This document shows positions 62,628 through 64,000 of a DNA stretch of 64,000 bases, in pieces (the stretch's first letter is position 1; each line of letters begins with the position of its first letter). Below the pieces are notes generated by a model. That model saw nothing but the letters and a program-made list of their open reading frames with translations, was not told the origin of the DNA and did no database searches. The stretch comes from Oxalicibacterium faecigallinarum. GTDB lineage: Bacteria; Pseudomonadota; Gammaproteobacteria; Burkholderiales; Burkholderiaceae_D. The DNA is taken from NCBI RefSeq assembly GCF_014635705.1, contig NZ_BMDI01000001.1, forward strand, positions 1,814,008-1,878,007, written 5' to 3'. The position numbers and the translations under genes were made by a program.

Positions 62628-62786
62628 TTATCGATGTGAGCCAATACCAACATCGATAACGCCGTACGTTTCTACGCCGGATTTAGCACGCGGCTGATCG
62701 GCATATCCGCTACAACCCATCAGTGCGAACACGATAGCAAGCATCCCGGCACGGGCGAACCATCGATTTACGCGCATTTTCATCAT
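62628..62786 (-). CDS. 52-residue lipoprotein
   Basis: The frame encodes MMKMRVNRWFARAGMLAIVF, then ALMGC with the acylated Cys at residue 25, and a 27-residue mature tail ending YGVIDVGIGSHR. The tail resembles the start of porin barrels (YGxIDxG), and I recall similar short lipoproteins in Burkholderiales. Start may be either of two adjacent ATG codons (62786, 62783) or 62777. The ribosome site is weak (GGGA). Not previously supported by length, only by the lipobox and composition. Confidence 0.6.
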   Translation of the reverse strand: MMKMRVNRWFARAGMLAIVFALMGCSGYADQPRAKSGVETYGVIDVGIGSHR

Positions 62787-63086
62787 TCTTTGTCCCAAGA
62801 AAGATCAACCTTGGATAGACGCATCTGCACGCACAAAATTCCATACGCAGATGATTGTAAGGTGATTTCAAATACAGCCAGGCGTGGGTGCAACACCATT
62901 ACGACTATGAGACAGGTGCGCGACACATCAAGAACCGCCTTATGTCGAAGCAGACCCGGCATTCAGTTCGTTCCTCATTCAGGCTCTTTGCGCAAGTTGC
63001 AAATCAGCAGCACTGCGTGTGCCGCCGCACAGAACGAAAGTCCTACAGGATGGATGATCTAGCCATATTTACGACGGGAGAACCCT

Positions 63087-63239
63087 ATGTCCACCATCCT
63101 TTTGATTATTCTGATTCTGTTGTTGATTGGAGTCTTGCCTACTTGGGGTCACAGCCGTAACTGGGGTTATGCACCAAGCGGCATCACCGGTATTCTGGTC
63201 ATCGTACTGATCGTGTTGCTGCTTACGGGCCGTATTTAA
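63087..63239 (+). CDS. DUF3309 small membrane protein
   Basis: A 50-residue protein with two helices and a central motif: ILLIILILLLIGVLPTW, GHSRNWGYAPSG, then ITGILVIVLIVLLL. This matches DUF3309, a tiny membrane family of unknown role. GGGAG precedes ATG 63087. A terminator follows at 63253. Confidence 0.92.
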   Translation: MSTILLIILILLLIGVLPTWGHSRNWGYAPSGITGILVIVLIVLLLTGRI

Positions 63240-63252
63240 CACGAGCTGAAGT

Positions 63253-63287
63253 AAAAAAGCGTACATCATCACGATGTACGCTTTTTT
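63253..63287. terminator. Bidirectional terminator
   Basis: AAAAAAGCGTACATC / GATGTACGCTTTTTT, 15-bp stem with a five-base loop, after the DUF3309 gene. Confidence 0.93.
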
Positions 63288-63363
63288 GCGCTGAGATCCA
63301 CCTTTGAAGAAACAATCTACAGGCGCTTTCAACCAGACGAGCAGATGAAGTGCATTTTTCTCG

Positions 63364-64000
63364 TTATCCCAGACTATTCTGCCAAGCCACAAAATCCGCT
63401 GGCATAAGTGGCGGCGAAAACAGATAACCTTGCGCTTCGTCGCACCCCATCTGCTGAAGCACAGCCATGATTTCCGCGCTTTCCACGCCTTCAGCGACGA
63501 CCGTGTAATCGAGCTCGTGCGCCAATCTCAGCATGGCCAGTACTAACGATTTTTGTCTTTCGTCTATCGCAAGATCTTTTACAAAAGAGCGATCAATTTT
63601 TAGAATCTTCGCCGGAAGTTTCTGCAAATATGCAAGGCTGCTATAACCTGTACCGAAATCGTCAATCGCAATTTTTAATCCATGGGCGACCAACTGCTCG
63701 AGAACCAGATTGGCATCCTGTGGATTTGTCATAATCGCGCTCTCGGTTACTTCGAGCTCCAACTCTGATGGATCAACCCCATATCGCTTCAGTACCGCAA
63801 ACAGATGCTGCGCAAATAGTGGCTCCAACAAGTTAGACGCGGAAATGTTCACCGCTATCTGCCAATGCTTTCCTTCCTTACGCCACGTTGCAAGTTGCCT
63901 CACTGCGTTTTCGATGACCCATGCTGTCGTGGCATGGATCATTGCACTGCATTCGACGATCGGCATGAATTCAGCCGGCGATACCGCACCTAGTTCCGGA
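63364..64000 (-). CDS. EAL-domain cyclic-di-GMP phosphodiesterase (5' end outside the window)
   Basis: The C-terminal part of an EAL protein. The frame is open past the right edge; the residues before Met at 63966 read ELGAVSPAEF, as expected for the domain. Conserved pieces: VNISASNLLEPLFAQHL (Asn), ELEVTESAIM (Glu), IAIDDFGTGYSSLAYLQ (Asp-Asp), LKIDRSFVKDL (Lys), VVAEGVESAE (Glu). All the catalytic and metal residues seen here are intact, so it probably hydrolyses c-di-GMP. The EAL triplet itself and any sensor or GGDEF domain would lie beyond the window. Confidence 0.9.
   Translation of the reverse strand, partial: PELGAVSPAEFMPIVECSAMIHATTAWVIENAVRQLATWRKEGKHWQIAVNISASNLLEPLFAQHLFAVLKRYGVDPSELELEVTESAIMTNPQDANLVLEQLVAHGLKIAIDDFGTGYSSLAYLQKLPAKILKIDRSFVKDLAIDERQKSLVLAMLRLAHELDYTVVAEGVESAEIMAVLQQMGCDEAQGYLFSPPLMPADFVAWQNSLG

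Overview
The window looks like ordinary chromosome of a betaproteobacterium, most likely of the Oxalobacteraceae (Herminiimonas/Janthinobacterium-like). This is inferred from a DUF3717-type small protein, the protein families present, moderate GC, and a tandem pair of C/U-rich small RNAs of a kind described in Betaproteobacteria. I see no rRNA, tRNA, CRISPR array, prophage or insertion sequence.

Layout. 1-8700: housekeeping genes (B12-type radical SAM protein, M15 peptidase, CorA, FAD protein), a CheW plus chemoreceptor pair and a SET-domain protein. 8700-9650: a SugE/Gdx exporter and two tandem small RNA genes carrying anti-Shine-Dalgarno motifs. 9630-16000: Tag glycosylase, HI0933-like flavoprotein, AI-2E-type permease, CreA, small monooxygenase/VOC proteins, YjdF-like protein, flavin reductase. 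16100-20440: a metal/siderophore uptake set (DUF2946 protein, TonB receptor, PepSY protein) whose receptor gene has a heavily folded leader. 20500-24700: small proteins, a PQQ sugar dehydrogenase and an EF-hand protein. 24740-32400: a translationally coupled minus-strand operon tetR - outer membrane factor - adaptor - RND pump - PIG-L deacetylase, with a near-perfect 30-bp operator. 32480-34680: response regulator, stress flavoprotein, I78-type inhibitor lipoprotein. 34940-38450: a probable thiamine-salvage locus: PnuC-type permease plus NadR-like kinase, convergent to a TonB receptor under a TPP riboswitch. 38690-41680: FPASDP-repeat protein, tip-less GreA/GreB paralogue, pirin, tautomerase, class II aldolase. 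42026-44292: ahpCF. 44974-51338: gntR - amino-acid ABC transporter - two amidohydrolases. 51550-55030: a 19-residue membrane peptide, an OmpW gene with a frameshifted end, and a chemoreceptor carrying an extra C-terminal Cache-like domain. 55096-61533: OmpR/EnvZ-type pair, lipoprotein, MscS-family channel, HD hydrolase. 61600-64000: YeaD-like mutarotase, two tiny membrane/lipoprotein genes, and an EAL-domain gene cut by the window end.

The least explained items are the twin small RNAs with a conserved palindrome inside their promoters, the thiamine-salvage locus with an unassigned kinase, the double-sensor chemoreceptor, the hairpin series before the TonB receptor, and the OmpW frameshift. 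Family names and DUF numbers come from memory of the families; no database search was possible.
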